Source of the DNA: Holothuria scabra
Lineage: Eukaryota; Echinodermata; Holothuroidea; Aspidochirotida; Holothuriidae
DNA: 64,000 nt
Assembly (NCBI GenBank): GCA_037179385.1
Contig: CM074179.1
Location: 31,005,903-31,069,902, forward strand
Reading direction: 5' to 3'
In this document: piece after piece, positions 34,810-47,138 of the stretch
Layout: each line of letters begins with the position of its first letter
Numbering within the stretch: position 1 is the first letter of the stretch
Translations under genes and position numbers: made by a program
The notes under the pieces: generated by a model
The model's database searches: none
What the model was told of the DNA's origin: nothing
What the model saw: the letters and a program-made list of their open reading frames with translations, nothing else

Positions 34810-35835
34810 GTACGTTTTAAAACGTACTGTGCTACCCGGCCAGAATGAAGATATGGTTACATTATAACTGACACAGTACTGAGGTAGGCCCTATGTTTTT
34901 ATTGACTTTATTTGTCATATACGATTGATGCAACTGCATGTTTTTCCGCGTATTGTGAAAATGCTTACAGGTCACTCTCGCCCTGGTTCTTTACGGCCAT
35001 TACATTATTTCATAAATACTGAACATATGTCCCTTCAAAGACAATTGTCTGTTATTGTTCAGTTATTGCTCTCCGTATCTTGGCAACGAATTCACGCATT
35101 TGATGCTTATTAAGCACACAAAACAACCCAATTTCCGTCTCACTATTGAATCAGTGTACGTCACTTATACTCCGGTACTCTGTATGATTGTTGGAACAAG
35201 GCTTTCACAATTTAATAGGCCTGTTTCGCAGTTCAGTGTCAAATTGGTTCTTGCAGTATATGCAGAGAGTCATGGATAACTTGTTTGGCACATGGCAACA
35301 TGTTGAACTCACACCGAATGTATGCGTTATTGATATCAGATCCTATACACGTAAACTTAATGCCATAAAACTCCGAACGTTAACGTCGAGTGGACCATAA
35401 AAAAGTTCGAAGAGTGGAGAAGATTATTAAATAGAAAATAGTAAGTTCCCACTTCAATTATTCCCAATGCATCAGCTGTTTCAGTTATTCGAGAGGTTCC
35501 GAAGTAGGCCTATGGGTGCAATCAGTTGGTACATCCTTTATTTTACACAAGCCGAATGCGCATGACTCGGATGATAAAACGGTTGGATAATCGAGTTCAT
35601 AGTGGAGTTTTGTTCTTCGCTGTCAGTTATTTTATGAACATCTCAATGTTCCCTATGCTGGGTGTAATGTGATACAGGATATTCTTCACAACGACGCATT
35701 AAGCCACAATTTTATTAGTAAAATCACAGTCTTTGGAAAATATTTCTCTTATTTTGCCAAGTTCAAATTTAACGAACATTTGAAGTGGAGGGGCGGGGGG
35801 GGGTAGGCAAGAGATAACAATTACTGTACACCTCT
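34810..35835. other. No gene recognised
   Basis: Three overlapping plus-strand frames (34925-35400) have no recognisable domain. Confidence 0.35.
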
Positions 35836-36038
35836 CAGGTGCGTAGCCAGGGTTGTGTCATTGGGGTGGGGTTTGGGGGAACGACATGAGGGTTAAGTCT
35901 GGAAAGAGAGAAAAAACCGCTATTTTAAGGGCTGCTTTTTTTTTTTTTTTTTTTTGCATTGCAAGGTTGGGTCATTAGGTGTTTTTTGCATTGCAAGGTT
36001 TGGTCATGGGGGTTCCAACCCCCCCCCCTCCCCCGCTG
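35836..36038 (+). mobile_element. Small hAT-like MITE with 7/8 target duplication
   Basis: Starts CAGGTGCGTAGCCAGG and ends CCCCCGCTG. Flanks ACACCTCT and ACACCTGT match 7 of 8. The interior shares GGGTTAAGTCTGGAAAGAG and TTTTGCATTGCAAGG with the family. A long T run expands the middle. Confidence 0.88.
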
Positions 36039-36957
36039 ACACCTGTTGAATAAGGGTTATGACTATAAGCTTGGGTTATACGACTGTATGTTTTGTGACG
36101 TGGTATCAACCTATCATGTACGTAGGGACCTCTTTCAGTGAGTGTAACATGCAGTAACTATCATTTTTAGAAGTCTCACTGGCAGTTCATCCGGTTAACA
36201 ACCATGACGAAGAAAGAGCTCAGTCAATTGAGTCTACTGCTTGACATTTGAAAACCTCGAAAGTCCAATAATTATGACTCCAAGGCCGACGGACCTATAG
36301 AATGGAATGGAAGAATTTCTTTTCCCTAAAATTTTAGGGGAGGACCTCGGAATCTCATCATTGGGGTGTACGTTGATGATGGTCAAATTACTCTTACTGA
36401 ACAGAAGGTTTCTTCCCCTAACTAGGTAGCTGCTATAGCAGCTCCCTGCCCTAACATAACATGGACAAGTGATTTTGAAATTTTCAAAACCGTTCAATTT
36501 AAAATAGCCCCCTGTAATCCTCTGCTTTCTCAAGCCGGCGAATAGGGAGATTGCTAATACCTGTGTGACATTCAGCTGCATTTGGTGACCGATTCTTATG
36601 CAGAGTACACATCCAAATGCTTGATTCGCCCGGTATGTGGAAAAAGGAGTTCTAAAGCAACTTACTGCTAATTTATTAACATAGTTAGCTCCACGAACAC
36701 ACCCTTAGAATATTTGCGCGGGTCAGTTTCGGCTCTAGTCTTGGGAAAGCTTTCATATTATTGCAGCATTTTGATGGGCATTAACTGTACCGAATCCATT
36801 ATGTGAAATTTTCAGCGGAAAACTGAGATTTGAAGTCCCATGGAGATATTTTGTAATAAGCTCCATGGTATTCCAATGCTTACTTGGTAAGTCAGTCATC
36901 ATTGATAGCACGGCCTATTCGTCAACTTCCGGGGTGTAACAACAGTATAACGTAATA
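36039..36957. other. No gene recognised
   Basis: A 115-codon minus frame (36234-36581) has no recognisable domain. A perfect 16-bp palindrome AGCTGCTATAGCAGCT lies at 36428-36443. Confidence 0.35.
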
Positions 36958-37139
36958 ATGTAGCATACCATGATTGTGTAATTGGGGTGGGGGTGGTGTC
37001 ATGGGGGTTGGGGACACGACGTGAGTGAATTGTTTGAAGATAGAGGGGAAAACGCTATTTTAGTTGTTTTTTGCATTGCATGGTTGGGTCAGGGTCACGG
37101 GGGTTCTAGACCCCAACACCACCCCGAGGCTACGCCCTG
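36958..37139 (+). mobile_element. Small hAT-like MITE with 7/8 target duplication
   Basis: The left end is worn (GTAGCATACCATGATTGTG); the right end is GAGGCTACGCCCTG. Flanks ACGTAATA and ACGTTATA match 7 of 8. The interior has GGGACACGACGTGAG and TTTTGCATTGCATGG. Confidence 0.85.
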
Positions 37140-37773
37140 ACGTTATATTGACTTAAATGGGGCAATAAGAGTTTGCTTATACATTTTTTACAATTTTAAT
37201 TCTGCTCTTCATTTCACATTGACCTCTGACCTAACAAAATGATTCCCAATCACCGTCTGACATCGTAATTGGTTACGTTTCTTCTAACCTGAAAGACCTC
37301 TTTAATGTTTCTATATTTTGGTAAACAATCAGTTCAGAAGGGAAACGAGGTATTGGAACAAAAGATTCATATTCTCTGTCATACTCTATTATTTCCTCTT
37401 GAACTATAATCAATATTCTAACCATTATATATACTTACACATCACAAAACTTGTCACGTGGTTTCGAAAGCCAATGGGAGTGGATTAACTGTGATAAAAC
37501 ACCCCATGATCATATGAAGACTTGTGTCCTCCAGTGACGGAGAAACCATATGGTAGGGGGTAAGGGCGTCTACCCACCCCAAGTTACTTTAATTGCCTGT
37601 CGTGCCCTTTTAATTAGGTTTTAACGTCCTGTTTTAACTCTGGGCGATTATTTTCCTCTCAGACTGACTAGATCCTTTCATCTAGAGTTGTTTTCGTTGC
37701 AAACTTATTTTCATTTAACACAGTGATCCATAATAAAATAAAGAAACTTTAAATTTGTACAACTTCAACTCAC

Positions 37774-38009
37774 CTGTCACAAATTTTTTCGCACAAGTTG
37801 AAAATGTCATACGCAACAGGAACTTTAATATCAGCAATAAACGAAAGATTAGTAATGTTGTAGAGCGGTATTACTTCTAAATTCCTCATTGCCGAATGCG
37901 GAGGTTGAGCTTTTAATAAACTAGTAGTATTATAGAGTTGAGAATAACCCATTAAAGCTACCAATAGTGATGAAAACGAAAATGACATCACATAAATACG
38001 TGCCTTCAT
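37774..38009 (-). CDS. Probable first coding exon of a Golgi type II membrane enzyme
   Basis: The ATG at 38009-38007 opens a 78-codon frame ending at 37774 in AG, followed by GTGAGT (37773-37768), a consensus 5' splice donor. The exon ends in phase 2. The protein starts Met-Lys-Ala-Arg, then has about 18 hydrophobic residues (roughly 5-22), a type II signal anchor. A lumenal stem follows with three Asn-X-Ser/Thr sequons, then two Cys close to the exon end. This is the usual N-terminal plan of Golgi glycosyltransferases. Before the ATG, TTTTAACAG could be an acceptor, or 5' UTR continues. The next exon was not found. It lies downstream of the sialyltransferase exon on the same strand, so it should start another gene. 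Its phase matches the entry phase of that exon, so a paralogous sialyltransferase is possible but unproven. Confidence 0.6.
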
Positions 38010-40783
38010 TCTTCCTGTTAAAACCCCGCTCGCATCAAATAAATACACTACAGACTTGATAATAGCTTGACAAGTGTTAGTTTTCCAGTGCCTTATAAAC
38101 CTTACCTTGACAACATGTTGCGTATTTCAAATATGGATGAAATTTTTATATGATTCTATATATCTACCGCCACAGCTGGCATAAATGATGGCGCTAATTA
38201 TTTTCGCTGAGAGGATAACTGAGAAAAGCCCGCACAATGAACGACTATGCAAAACTTGCTGCAGATTTGACGTACTTGCAATCATGGTGACGCTAAATGT
38301 GTCATTTATCTATTAACGATTGTGTTTCTTTACCCTTTAGATCAAGTTTTTGAAAGCCATTATAACATTGACGGCTTGTTGAAGTATTTTAAGGCAGTCG
38401 ACTCTTATAAACTGCAATTTTTCATAAGTAGTCCACAGAAATTCTCAACTGACAAAGTCTTTGACTGTCAGCAAATTTGAAAAGAAAATGAAGATTTCTG
38501 TTACTCATTTTACCCATGTACTGTGATGGCAGTGTTTCTGTTAAACATTGGGGTCTTGTATAATCGCAATGAAGCAATTACCTCAGACTGTGTCTGAATG
38601 AGGTTGGGATTAATTAAGACAATTGTCGGAGGTGTTTGGGTTAGTAGATTTGGAAAATTGGAACTCTTTGGGGTGATAAGATATGGGCCTTTAAAAGGAC
38701 AAGTCTTTTCCTCCTCCAAGTCAGTTCAGTTTTTTCGTTTCAGTCATTCATAGCCCCTCCCACAATTTTAATCACCTGCTTGTGCTAAAAGTTTATTAAT
38801 GGAGATTACATCCTGTTGAGGAAAGACTGTTTCCACGTACACGTAACGTCATATTTAGTTGACCACGTCCACTTCTACGAAAAAGAATAAAAGTTACGTC
38901 GGTCGTTGGCTGCTTATCAGGGAGCTACAGGCCCTATTAGACTACCGTTTTTGCGCGGCGGTCGTGAAAGCGCGGGACATGAGATGTCAAGGGATACACT
39001 GTATAATGCATTGACAAGACTATGCATGTTGTTGATGTGAGCACCTCTTTAAATCTGAAATTTAATTTTGACCGAAGAACAGCCACCAATTGGCTATTTT
39101 TCTCTATGGCAAATGTGGTGATTTTAATGCCTTTCTTGTGAAGCCAATCGTCTTGCGACAATATTGAACTGTTGATGCATGACATATCTTCCCTTTGTGC
39201 CACAAATTCCCATAGGTTTACTGTGCATTCATTACTATTTTTATATCACTTACTTACATTTTTGAAAATAGACGTCATACAACTTGGGATTGACGTCACG
39301 TGCAGATGGAGGACAATGACACAAGTGCACCCAGGACAGTGTTTTTGGGGAGTTCTCATATAGCAGGGCACAGGACCACTCTAATCGGTATTCAAACAAG
39401 CCTTTTAAAAGGATTATCATAAATAAAAATTATGAGTTTCAAAGACTTAACAATTTTGATATCATCCCCCCATTATGGGAGGCTATTCGTGCTGAGAGTA
39501 GGGAGATATCATTCAGATGGAAGAAACATGACCTCGGGGATCAGATGACATCATGTGAGAGGTCAAAGGAACAGGGAAACCACTTCTCTACGAAGACATT
39601 TTTTTCTGCAAAATGTCGTAGATGCAAATTGGTGCTATTTGTTTGGGGTACACATAAACTAGTTACGTTTAAAAAATGCCATTTTGGGGACAACTTTTAC
39701 TAGCTTACAAAATGTTCATTTTATTTCGTTACTTGAAATATACCAAGGGGATGAGCAACCATTTCATGCTGATCAGGGCTGTGAGTTGCAGAGAAATATG
39801 ATAGGCAGACAAAGTATGCTTTCTTCCATTAGGCTTCATGTATGACAAATGTAAGTTTTTGGAAAATACACAAGTGATGATAAAACAGTATTTCCGTGTA
39901 TAAATAGTAGCTTGTAGTTTATAAACCCCACGTCATAAATAAAGTATGTGAGAGTCATACATAGAATTTGTGGAAGTGTTTCAGTTTGTGGAGCCAAGGA
40001 TTCTCTGGAGGAAATATGTAATCCGATCCGAACGTTATCTCGCGCCCTGTCAGCTGGTGTGTAACGTGCAAAATTTTGAAAAAATGTCGGCTCGGCCTCA
40101 TACAGTCGGGAATGACATTCCCGGTCTTACAGGTAGAACCAAGCAGTCGTTAATTTGAGATTTTGTTTGCAATAATATTCCACTTCAACAGAACTGAGCA
40201 ACATTTCAAAATAATCAGAAAATCATGAGGCGAAATTTCAGTAAGCGATATAACTTTTTCGATTTTGCTTATGATCATGTTGGGCTGATTTTTCAATATT
40301 TGTAATGGTCCTTACACATTTGAAGAGCCAACCTTCTTCCAAAATTTCAAATTTTCTTCACAACAAGCTCCGCACTTTTACTTATTTTCGTGTTAAAAAA
40401 GCCAACAAAACTCGACTCGCTGAGCGCGACTCAAATGCTGCCATCACGACCCACCGGAAATCGTTGCCTTTGTCGGGACGTCGAAATGCTCTCTCCTTGT
40501 CGGGGAGCCTGATCCCTTTGTCGGGCAAATTCGGTGCTACTCCTGCCATGAACATGATATTGAATAAACTATTTTAACTTTTTGGATTGTGAAAGAATCC
40601 ATAAGATGTCACTCCGGAAGATGAAGGCAGGGGCGCCAATTTCGTTTCTTGTCCCGGGCGCCACAAACACAAGCTATACATTTCTGTCAATAACGACTAA
40701 AATTTTTCAATTTTCGTTGAATGAAACCCAGAATTTCTGCAATACCAAGTCCATCATTTAAAAAATATTTGTTTAAACGTACC
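38010..40783. other. Upstream region of the 37.8-kb exon; no further exon supported
   Basis: Minus-strand frames at 38510-38719 and 38937-39203 could include 5' exons but have no domain or convincing splice pair. The frame at 40305-40577 contains three TTTGTCGGG-like words and is unrecognised. No promoter motif could be assigned. Confidence 0.35.
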
Positions 40784-40834
40784 AAACCTAACCTAACCTA
40801 ACCTAAACTTACCTAAACTAACCTAACCTAACCA
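40784..40834 (-). repeat. Interstitial CCTAA block (TTAGG on minus strand)
   Basis: About nine CCTAA-type pentamers, some altered to CCTAAACTTA. TTAGG is the insect-type telomere pentamer, not the TTAGGG of deuterostomes. The block faces a TTAGG block 1 kb away. Confidence 0.85.
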
Positions 40835-41804
40835 ACTCTTCAATTCAATTTATTAATCAGTCAATGCTATAAAAGATATCGAAAATCAGAAAGTTCCTCA
40901 AGCTCCGGGTACAAAGCAATAGAGAAAAAAAAACACTCAACTAAAATTATACAATTTAACAACCTCGGGATACAACACTATTCGTAAACCGTTTATTACC
41001 TTTGAAAGTACGAAGACGGCGATTCGAAGGGAGGAAATTACAATAGCTATTAGCAGGGTGAGTCAGATCTAGCAAAACTTTATATATTTTCTTTGTAGTT
41101 CTGTCTATACAAAAAATACTTCCTTTTTCCTATTTATTTCAATTTTTCTCAGTATGATAAGTAATCGTGAAACATTTCTCATGCATAACTCGTATTTCCA
41201 TGCAACGTATTTTCCAAATCTCATCTGTGTCACTGCAGCATGAAGCTCACTTGACTCGCGTTCCGGAAAAATGCCCTCTCTGCAGCAGCGTGAATGTTCT
41301 CTGGTGCGGGATATTTTGATCAGTTAACGTATACTGCGCAACACTGAAAGGCCATAGGACGGGAGCCTAGGATGCCATCATCGAGATGGTTCCCTACGTA
41401 TTATTGAGCTAATGTTATGTTCATCAACTTGATGCACTATTGGATAATACGTTGCTAATTATTAGTAACGTAATCATAGCCTCGTGAACAAAATATTCCC
41501 TCGTTTAATTATCACAATTTCCGTTTGTTTTCATTCCACAACCATTATATTTATATTCGATTTAGGGCTGTCAGCAATACATACCGGTAGGCCTCAGAGT
41601 TTCCAACTTTTCTTCTTTTTTTTAAGTTTTCAAGATAAGAAGAACATGGCACTCTAAGTATGCAGGAGTGAGGCACAGCGAGTGGCATTTCCTGCAATCT
41701 TAGGGGTGTTTTTAGCAAAATTTCACCCGGCGGGACGCTACGCGCGAACCGATGGTCGCGCTTCGTGTATCACTCTCACCCGTCACTAAAGTTGACAACG
41801 CCCT
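40835..41804. other. Sequence between the two pentamer blocks; no gene recognised
   Basis: Nothing recognised except that the two pentamer blocks are inverted, so this could be the body of an element with TTAGG-rich ends. A GC-rich patch (41725-41775) stands out from the AT-rich surroundings. Confidence 0.35.
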
Positions 41805-41831
41805 GGGTTAGGTTAGGTTAGGTTAGGTTAG
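41805..41831 (+). repeat. Interstitial TTAGG block
   Basis: Five perfect GGTTA pentamers in the orientation opposite to 40784-40834. Confidence 0.88.
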
Positions 41832-41999
41832 CCGCTTTTAACAGCCCACTGAGTTTCGAACCTATTGGTCGACACCGCACTGGGTTAAGTTTAAGCATTT
41901 AATGGCCTCTCATCCTACAAGCTAACGGGCAGTTTATAGACTGATCTTACTCTGTGTTTAACCATGGATGGAGCTAAAACAATAGCTTAACGTTGTCTA

Positions 42000-43414
42000 C
42001 ATAGGCGGGATTACGGGGGCTCAGGGGCACTTGCCCCTCCCCCACTTTTTTCCAGAACTTAGTCTTTTTACGTCTTAGTCTGGTTGCTTTTGCTACAGAA
42101 ATACAAACTGGAATTGACAGAGCTTCGCGAGTGATATTTTGTTAAGTTGCATAATGTTTAAACAGGTCATATGCTGCATTGAAAACTAAATACAAACAAC
42201 ATTCTTCCAATAAATTTCTCAACGTTTTTCTTAGTTCGACACGCTTCGCGAGGGCCCGTTTTAAATATTTCATGATTCGGGGTTACTTCTTCTGGGACAC
42301 CTCTTCCATTGTCACTGAAACTTATCACCAGTACCGTACCCGGGCCGCACAGAGCTTAAGCTCTAGCGTAACTAGTGAAAGGGGGAGGCAGGGAGGCGGT
42401 CGTCTTCTGGTCCCCTTCTTTGACCAAGTGCCTCCAAGTTTTCTGAAAGGACGATGATCTTATTTGACCCTAATCTGGGGCTCCATTCTTTTCCAACTGA
42501 AGTAAAAGGGGGGAACTCTTTCTCTAGTTTCAATCAATTCCTTTATGAGATGTCTCAAAAGTCTATTTTCGGCGTGTTTTACATGTCCCATCACTGATAA
42601 GGACTCTATAGAAATCTCATGAAAAGGACTCTATAGGAAAGCAACAGTACGTTTTCGCTTAGTACAAGTATCCTCAGGGGTCACCCTTATTCGGCTGTAG
42701 TGAAAGGGACCACTCTTTGCCTAATTTAATTTCAATTTCACCACAAGGATGAAGTAAAAATTCATTTTTTCGGCGCCCTCGCCCCTTTACAGGTAACGGA
42801 TCTGTGAATGTCACATGAAAAAGGCTATATAGGAAACAAGAGTATGTTTGTGCCTCAGTAAGAATGTCTTGAGGGGGCAACCATTATTCAGGTAAAGTTA
42901 AAAGTGGCCTATCCTTCCCCTACTTTTCATTCAGTTTCATTACTGAGATGTCTCAAACGTTAATTTTCTCGAGGCGCGCATAGACAAGGACCGAATTCTC
43001 GTCACAATAAAAGCCCCCTAGCTTTAGTTATGAAAAGACGATTTGGGACACCAAGGAGGGAGCCCCCGCAGAACCTCAATTTTAAGTAATTCATTCTCCC
43101 TCCCCGCACTCTCTGCATTATCGATTCCGACCGACTTTAATCATGCGGAGTAAGGATATAATTGAAAAAAGTCAAATTGTGATATTTGTGGTCTGTTAAG
43201 TGCCCATCTTATGTAATTTAGAGTTGAAGATAATATGCATCATTTTAATGCCTACAATTTCGTAAATACCCAGGAGCTACCCAGGCCCCTAAGGCGGGCC
43301 CCTGAACCCCACGGCGTTAGGGGGTGCTCTTCGCGCTCTCGATGAGCCTTCGGCGCCGTTTGGTAGTCTGCCCAATGTTGCTGCCCCCACTTTCAGAGAT
43401 CAAATCCCGCCCTG
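42000..43414. mobile_element. 1.4-kb hAT-like element with 7/8 target duplication
   Basis: Starts CATAGGCGGGATTACGGGGG and ends CAAATCCCGCCCTG. Flanks GTTGTCTA (41992-41999) and GTTGACTA (43415-43422) match 7 of 8. The interior is a roughly 200-bp diverged tandem repeat (for example CTATAGGAAAGCAACAGTA near 42633 and TATATAGGAAACAAGAGTA near 42826) with no transposase. Frames at 42179-42457 and 42674-42880 lie inside it. Confidence 0.9.
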
Positions 43415-44361
43415 GTTGACTAGACATAATAACCCTTCAAACCTGGACAAACGTATGATGTTTACCTTATTTTTAAGGCCTGGTTCGGAAAATTAATCTA
43501 ATTAATCACTGGGGATTGGGGTGACAACGGTTCCGTGATGACATTGTCTTAATCCTATGAAAATATAGTCATGTTCAGGATCTTGTAGGCCATGTATTTA
43601 CTCAGGAAACATCGCATGACGTCATGATTATCTCGTTGTTATCGCAAATTTACATATTTTGTATTCCCCTTTAAAATGTACTGAAACTGAAAAATTTTGA
43701 GGGAGTTTTCGAGCTTTGCCCCCCCCCCCCGGAAAAACACTGTTGCCGACACAAACTGGATGCAAACTTTTGTCACTGTGACTGTGTACACTGAATACGC
43801 CTCGCAAATTTATTTTGAGAAACACGTGGCAACATGTTGTGATCCGTTAAGCAAGATATTTGAGAGAACGTGGAGTATAGATAGTTCTCAGTGACGTCAC
43901 GACTAGGCATTAACAACTGCAACTGAGAACAAGTCTGTACGTACATATAGGGGTTGCCCTCAAACATGGATGGAATACGCCATGTGAAAGCTCCTATGAC
44001 AGCACGTGAGAATTAAAAGTAGGAGGTAACCTCAAAATTGAGCGCAAAGCGTGGCTTCTAGCCGGTGGAAGCCAGGGATCCCTTCAGAGCCCTTGGTGGG
44101 GTCCAGGGTCAAAATTCGGAGACCTAGGTTTGAGTCTGAAAAAGTGAGCATTAGGTTGGTATGCTTCGTGTTGTTTGGTGTATTCTAGCTAAATCTGTGG
44201 ACAAATGCTCAGTTGTATCCACTTTGAGAATTTTTTGGCACTGAGGCATTAGGAAATTGTTGTCTCTGTTAAAATAAGCCTTTGGAGTGTGTTTACTGCA
44301 AAGCTGATTCCACTGTCTCTGCGTGTGTGCACAGCCCCGTTGTGCAGATACTTTAGATTAA
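43415..44361. other. No gene; single minisatellite unit at the right end
   Basis: Frames at 43628-43967 overlap a C run and are unsupported. At 44284-44335 a single diverged unit of the 56-bp minisatellite (GTGTGTTTACTGCAAAGCTG) precedes the TTAA-flanked MITE, as at 46.2-47.1 kb. Confidence 0.45.
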
Positions 44362-44611
44362 TCCTTTACCTTTGTGCTCCAATCGGGGGATATTTGCACG
44401 CCTCAGGAGTGTGCGGAAAAGCGGACGTAGCACGCCCCGCATCAGCTTCCGTAGGCTATTGACCCCGTGATCTTAAACTATTGTCTCTCTCGTTGCTGTG
44501 GCCGAATTTCCCTGTAGCTACTTGCAGTTTCGAGCTCCGCGTGAAACAGTACAGATGGGTGACAGCCGCGCTCTCCGCCTGACGACCCAAACAACCTGAC
44601 AACGATAAAGT
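44362..44611 (+). mobile_element. TTAA-type MITE, copy 1
   Basis: TTAA at 44358-44361 precedes TCCTTTACCTTTGTGCTCC. The right end ...AACGATAAAGTG has lost its TTAA. It is about 85 percent like the other two by eye. TTAA duplication fits piggyBac-like or Kolobok transposons. Confidence 0.8.
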
Positions 44612-45940
44612 GTAAAAAATCAATCCACACAGGTATCTGAAAATGGAAAGTGTGTAAGAAACTAATTTTGCTGAGTAGTAATCATAATGAAATGATGGTT
44701 CTGCTAATTCTAGTGTGATTTCTGATTGGTGAGAATTTGATTACATGATGCCAGAAAATAAAAATCTGAATTATTGGTTTTAAGTGTCGATACAGGTTGA
44801 CATACATGTTGCCATTTGTTTTGCTTCGTACACTCTGTCAACATTATCGGAAACTCGTTTAAGAGTGAATTAACACTTTTCACGCTATTAGAGAGTTATT
44901 ACGTTAATATTTTTGATATTATAGAAGCTAGTGTGGATATGGTATTAGTAGAGGTTAAACATATCTTCTTACACATATCTTCTTACGATGAGGGAGGACA
45001 TTGAGGACAAGATGTTGCAAATATGTACTTAAAAAAAAATAAAAAAAGAAACGTGAACTTCGTATGGTATAAGGTATATGTAATGCCAGTTTGCGCAACA
45101 CTTTCTCTAATGAAGTGAAGATAAAAATGATGTCATAAAATGAGCCTGAACAATATGAATTACGTTTGCTTTCGGTCAATAGGGTAACGTAACACCATGA
45201 TTAGCGGCAGTGAAATTTAATTTTACACCTAGCCAAACGTTATGATTGATCACAGTGTGGAAAAATGCCTTTTCTTGCAAACTGAGCATGGAATTTTGTT
45301 ATTTGGATCACATGATGTAATGGTTGCGGTAAAAAATTGCAATTGATTTCCTTCCTTGCCCAATTACACAATTTGATGATTGACAGACATTAATACTCCA
45401 TGCAAAGACATTTAATCCAAGTCAAGAAATCCTAGTCACAGTATGCAGAGCCCATTGAGGGGCTTTTGATTACAATCCTGCCAAAAGAACTGTGTAATTT
45501 TTTGCAACCTAAGTGGACTAGAAGCTCGGTGAAGTGGTAATAATAGACCTCCAGCAGTAGGTTTGGAAACTTGATATACCTCAGTTGAACAATAGATTAC
45601 TGAGGTTAGAAAATCGACTTTTTTACCGCAATCGAAACAGCATGCAAATTTAGGCACTTTTCTTAAAAACTTGCCTAGTTACTACAAATGCAAAGTTCAT
45701 GAGACCTCACAGATAGGTCACAAGCTTTCTCACAAGTTCTGTCACAACAGTGTCTCTTTTGTCCCAGCCCTTGTCAAAAAGGGCGAATGTTGCGACAAAG
45801 TTCGTAACTTCCTTTGTGGCCAAAGTATGCGACGATTGTCACCAAAAACGATGCCCCATTTTTGACAAAATTGGACTTTTGCTGTAACAGTGACGAAAGT
45901 TGTTTCAACGTGTCATTGATCTGTAACGAATTAACCATTA
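44612..45940. other. No gene recognised
   Basis: AT-rich. Several short frames (44816-45004, 44955-45179, 45436-45657, 45671-45865) are unsupported. Confidence 0.4.
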
Positions 45941-45944
45941 TTAA

Positions 45945-46195
45945 CTCTTTATCGTTGTGCTCCAATCGGGGCATATTTGCGCGCCTCGGGATTGGGCGGA
46001 AAAGCGGACGTAGCCCGCCTCGCATCGGCTTCCGTAGGCCATTGACCCCGTGACCTTAAACTATTGTCTCTCTCGCTCTTGTGGCCGAATTTTCGGGTAG
46101 CTACTCGCAGTTTCGAGCTCCGCGTGAAACAGTAAAGATGTGTGACAGCCGAGCTCTCCGCATGGGTCCAAAAGGACCCAAACAACGGTAAAGGG
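45945..46195 (+). mobile_element. TTAA-type MITE, copy 2
   Basis: TTAA (45941-45944), CTCTTTATCGTTGTGCTCC, then ...CAAACAACGGTAAAGGG and TTAA (46196-46199). Ends are inverted (CTTTACCGTTGT against ACAACGGTAAAG). It lies immediately left of the minisatellite. Confidence 0.88.
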
Positions 46196-46213
46196 TTAAA
46201 CTAAGCCCGTGGA

Positions 46214-47123
46214 GTGTGTTTACTGCAAAGCTGATGCCACTGTCTCTGCGTGTGTGCGCGTAAACCTTTGGCCGAGTAATGCAAAGCTGATGCCACTGTC
46301 TCTGCGTGTGTGCACGTAAACCTTTGGCCGAGTAATGCAAAGCTGATGCCACTGTCTCTGCGTGTGTGCACGTAAACCTTTGGCCGAGTAATGCACAGCT
46401 GATGCCACTGTCTCTGCGTGTGTGCACGTAAACCTTTGGCCGAGTAATGCAGAGCTAATGCCACTGTCTCTGCGTGTGTGCACGTAAACCTTTGGCCGAG
46501 TAATGCAAAGCTGATGCCACTGTCTCTGCGTGTGTGCACGTAAACCTTTGGCCGAGTAATGCAAAGCTGATGCCACTGTCTCTGCGTGTGTGCACGTAAA
46601 CCTTTGGCCGAGTAATGCAAAGCTGATGCCACTGTCTCTGCGTGTGTGCACGTAAACCTTTGGCCGAGTAATGCAAAGCTGATGCCACTGTCTCTGCGTG
46701 TGTGCACGTAAACCTTTGGCCGAGTAATGCAAAGCTGATGCCACTGTCTCTGCGTGTGTGCACGTAAACCTTTGGCCGAGTAATGCAAAGCTGATGCCAC
46801 TGTCTCTGCGTGTGTGCACGTAAACCTTTGGCCGAGTAATGCAAAGCTGATGCCACTGTCTCTGCGTGTGTGCACGTAAACCTTTGGCCGAGTAATGCAA
46901 AGCTGATGCCACTGTCTCTGCGTGTGTGCACGTAAACCTTTGGCCGAGTAATGCAAAGCTGATGCCACTGTCTCTGCGTGTGTGCACGTAAACCTTTGGC
47001 CGAGTAGTGCAAAGCTGATGCCACTGTCTCTGCGTGTGTGCACGTAAACCTTTGGCCGAGTAATGCAAAGCTGATGCCACTGTCTCTGCGTGTGTGCACG
47101 TAAACCTTTGGCCGAGTAATGCA
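46214..47123. repeat. 56-bp minisatellite, 16 near-identical units
   Basis: CCTTTGG recurs at exactly 56-bp steps from 46265 to 47105, 16 times. Units differ at only a few bases. The unit includes CTGATGCCACTGTCTCTGCG and TGTGTGCACGTAAACC. Because 56 is not a multiple of 3, a frame open through three successive units is open in all three phases. That explains three overlapping minus-strand frames of 214-286 codons (46201-47099). They lack non-repeat sequence and are not credible genes. Confidence 0.97.
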
Positions 47124-47138
47124 GGTATTTTAGCTTAA

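Noticed and set aside
36234..36581. 115-codon minus-strand frame
   Set aside because: No recognisable domain and no clear splice pair. Frames of this length are expected by chance in a 64-kb AT-rich window.
40305..40577. 90-codon frame with repeated Leu-Ser-Gly motifs
   Set aside because: The repetition comes from three TTTGTCGGG-like DNA words. No family or splice support.
40784..41831. True telomere or chromosome end
   Set aside because: The blocks are short, internal, inverted to each other and pentameric. Unique sequence continues on both sides.
46201..47099. Three overlapping 214-286-codon minus-strand frames
   Set aside because: They translate the 56-bp minisatellite only. All three share the same peptide cycle because 56 is not divisible by 3.
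46214..47123. CRISPR-like array
   Set aside because: Units are contiguous and near-identical with no unique spacers, and the window is eukaryotic.
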